Made by a program: the position numbers and the translations under genes. Shown one piece after another: positions 36,916 through 38,004 of a stretch of DNA of 38,004 nucleotides. This DNA is from Sergeia podlipaevii (Eukaryota > Euglenozoa > Kinetoplastea > Trypanosomatida > Trypanosomatidae). Under the pieces are notes generated by a model. It saw only the letters and a list, made by a program, of their open reading frames with translations, had not been told where the DNA came from and searched no databases. The number at the start of each line of letters is the position of its first letter. Position 1 is the stretch's first letter. The stretch lies in contig JASANZ010002041.1 in the NCBI GenBank assembly GCA_030849805.1, positions 1-38,004 of the forward strand, in the 5' to 3' direction.

Positions 36916-37908
36916 ATGATTCTGTGTTTGATGACGTTGGTATACCTGTCCTTCTTCTTGTGTCTAGTTGGAAGAAAAACCTCCCCCCTTTCTCTCTTGC
37001 GCGGCTGGAATAAACGTCTAGCTAGTTTCTCCGCTTGAGCAAACATTTATAGTGTGCGCAATGTAGCAATGAAGAAATGATTTAATAAAGAGAAGAGCAC
37101 AGTAGCCAATGAAAATTGGAAACACTTCCAATTGAGTTTTCTGCACGTTTTCTTTCAATGTTTCATACATTTATTGTGAAAAAAGTAAAAAAAAAACGTT
37201 TACTCTCAATAAATCCATATCTTCCGTAGTTCTTCTTTTTTTTTTTGATAATGTTGCGTAGAACACAAAACCATCTGCGAGATTATAATAATAAAAAAAG
37301 ATTAGTGATAAAAAACATGCGCAGCGTCCTCCTCCCCCTCTCCAGCAAAGGGGGGGGGGACAAAGACCACTGTATCTACGATCATACAACCGCATCAAAA
37401 ATGACGCCGCATCTGCTTATCTCTCTCTTCATTTTATAGCAGAAAAGCAGAAAAAAAAGGAAAAAGGACAGTTCCTCACAGAAAACACATCCTCATTGGA
37501 TATCCGCCTTCCCCTTCTATTGGACGCGAGTACTCGTCACACAGTACCCGATGTACATGCTAAACGCACCATTGAGTGCTGGGAAAAGAAGAGAAAAAAA
37601 AAAGAACTCTTAAGCACACACACACACACACACACAAGCGAGAAAAAAGATAGAGCGAATGAAAGATAAACACACACACATATATATGTAGATACAATGA
37701 ACATGACACACGCGCAACGCTGGGGAGAGGACTTTCACCGCTACACTCCTTTTCAGCAAAGCAGCAACGGTTTCCAATACACGCCATTCAAGAGACACAC
37801 GAGCATACACAACTTTCAACGATTTTGTTTCCAAATTCTTTACGCATTTTTTGCTTACTGCTTTTTCTTTCCTCCTGCTCTTACCCCCCCCCTCCTCCCG
37901 TGACCAGA
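36916..37908. other. Spacer, no gene seen
   Basis: About 1 kb with a possible acceptor for the upstream end of the CxxC gene near 36964, a T-run at 37233-37244, a G-run at 37349-37357, a CA repeat at 37615-37636 and a post-stop purine tract at 37861-37899. No credible frame. Confidence 0.6.
37861..37899 (-). other. Polypurine tract of the transcript after a stop codon
   Basis: Plus-strand pyrimidines with G at 37877 and A at 37883 end 9 nt before the complement of the TAA stop at 37909-37911. Confidence 0.65.
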
Positions 37909-38004
37909 TTATGTGGCCTGAGGGGCCTCAGCAGGCTTGATAGCGCACGTGATAGCGCCGTGTGCGCCTGTCAAAATGAGGATGTCGCCCTTCACGAGAC
38001 ATAG
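37909..38004 (-). CDS. 3' end of an unidentified gene, cut by the window edge
   Basis: The minus strand reads in frame from the window edge through 31 codons to a TAA at 37909-37911. The visible end reads KGDILILTGAHGAIT, then CAIKPAEAPQAT. It has coding-like base composition and is followed by the same post-stop purine tract as many other genes here. The alternation of hydrophobic residues suggests a terminal beta strand of a globular protein. The protein family is not recognised from this fragment. Confidence 0.6.
   Translation of the reverse strand, partial: LCLVKGDILILTGAHGAITCAIKPAEAPQAT

Noticed and set aside
1..38004. tRNA, rRNA, snoRNA, CRISPR or retroelement sequences
   Set aside because: I scanned spacers on both strands for tRNA T-loop motifs, box C/D patterns and reverse-transcriptase or protease-like frames and saw none convincing; one isolated ATGATGA at about 4480 has no box-D partner.
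1..38004. Reassigned stop codons, as in some trypanosomatids
   Set aside because: Genes end cleanly at TAA, TAG or TGA and no conserved domain is interrupted by an in-frame stop.

Overview
The window looks like nuclear DNA of a kinetoplastid flagellate (Trypanosomatidae). All fourteen substantial complete genes, and the two cut off by the window edges, lie on the minus strand. None has an intron, and AT-rich spacers of about 0.5-1.5 kb (one of 2.9 kb) separate them. Most start codons are preceded on the minus strand by a polypyrimidine tract and an AG, as expected for spliced-leader trans-splicing. This is one stretch of a single polycistronic transcription unit read right to left; no strand switch is seen. 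The standard genetic code is used. About 59% of the window is coding, and the spacers are full of homopolymers and microsatellites. I cannot place the genus.

In transcription order (right to left): the 3' end of an unidentified gene (37909-38004); a predicted N-myristoylated protein with paired CxxC motifs (36208-36915); a single-pass membrane protein (33528-34730); a PCI-type protein resembling COP9 signalosome subunit 3 (30827-32455); a secreted histidine acid phosphatase (28395-29765); an RRM protein (26590-27474); an F-box protein (24556-25980); the WD40 subunit B of chromatin assembly factor 1 (21642-23684); a Nic96/Nup93 nuclear-pore scaffold protein (17734-20889); a SNAPC1-like protein (15707-16753); an AAAP-family amino-acid transporter (13688-15196); a 2.9-kb gene-free stretch; a mitochondrial DEAD-box-type helicase (8683-10812); a fatty-acid-hydroxylase-superfamily enzyme (6964-8103); an unknown protein with internal Tyr/Asp repeats (5063-6235); a large helical-repeat protein (922-3840); and the 5' end of another gene (1-43).

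The genes share no pathway, which is normal for trypanosomatid units, where genes are grouped by transcription and regulated after transcription. Several act in the nucleus (CAF-1B, Nic96, SNAPC1-like), and the F-box and CSN3-like proteins both point to cullin-ubiquitin biology, but adjacency does not imply cooperation.

I found no CRISPR array, insertion sequence, tRNA or rRNA, and no clearly new multi-gene system. The less ordinary signals are: a recurring polypurine tract on the transcript strand just after the stop codon of many genes, some of which look like trans-splice acceptors when read on the opposite strand; the acid phosphatase's His-Arg-Glu in place of the usual His-Asp; a helicase with divergent motifs and a Cys-containing insert; the gene-poor 2.9-kb spacer; and strong splice-acceptor-like tracts with no convincing gene behind them.
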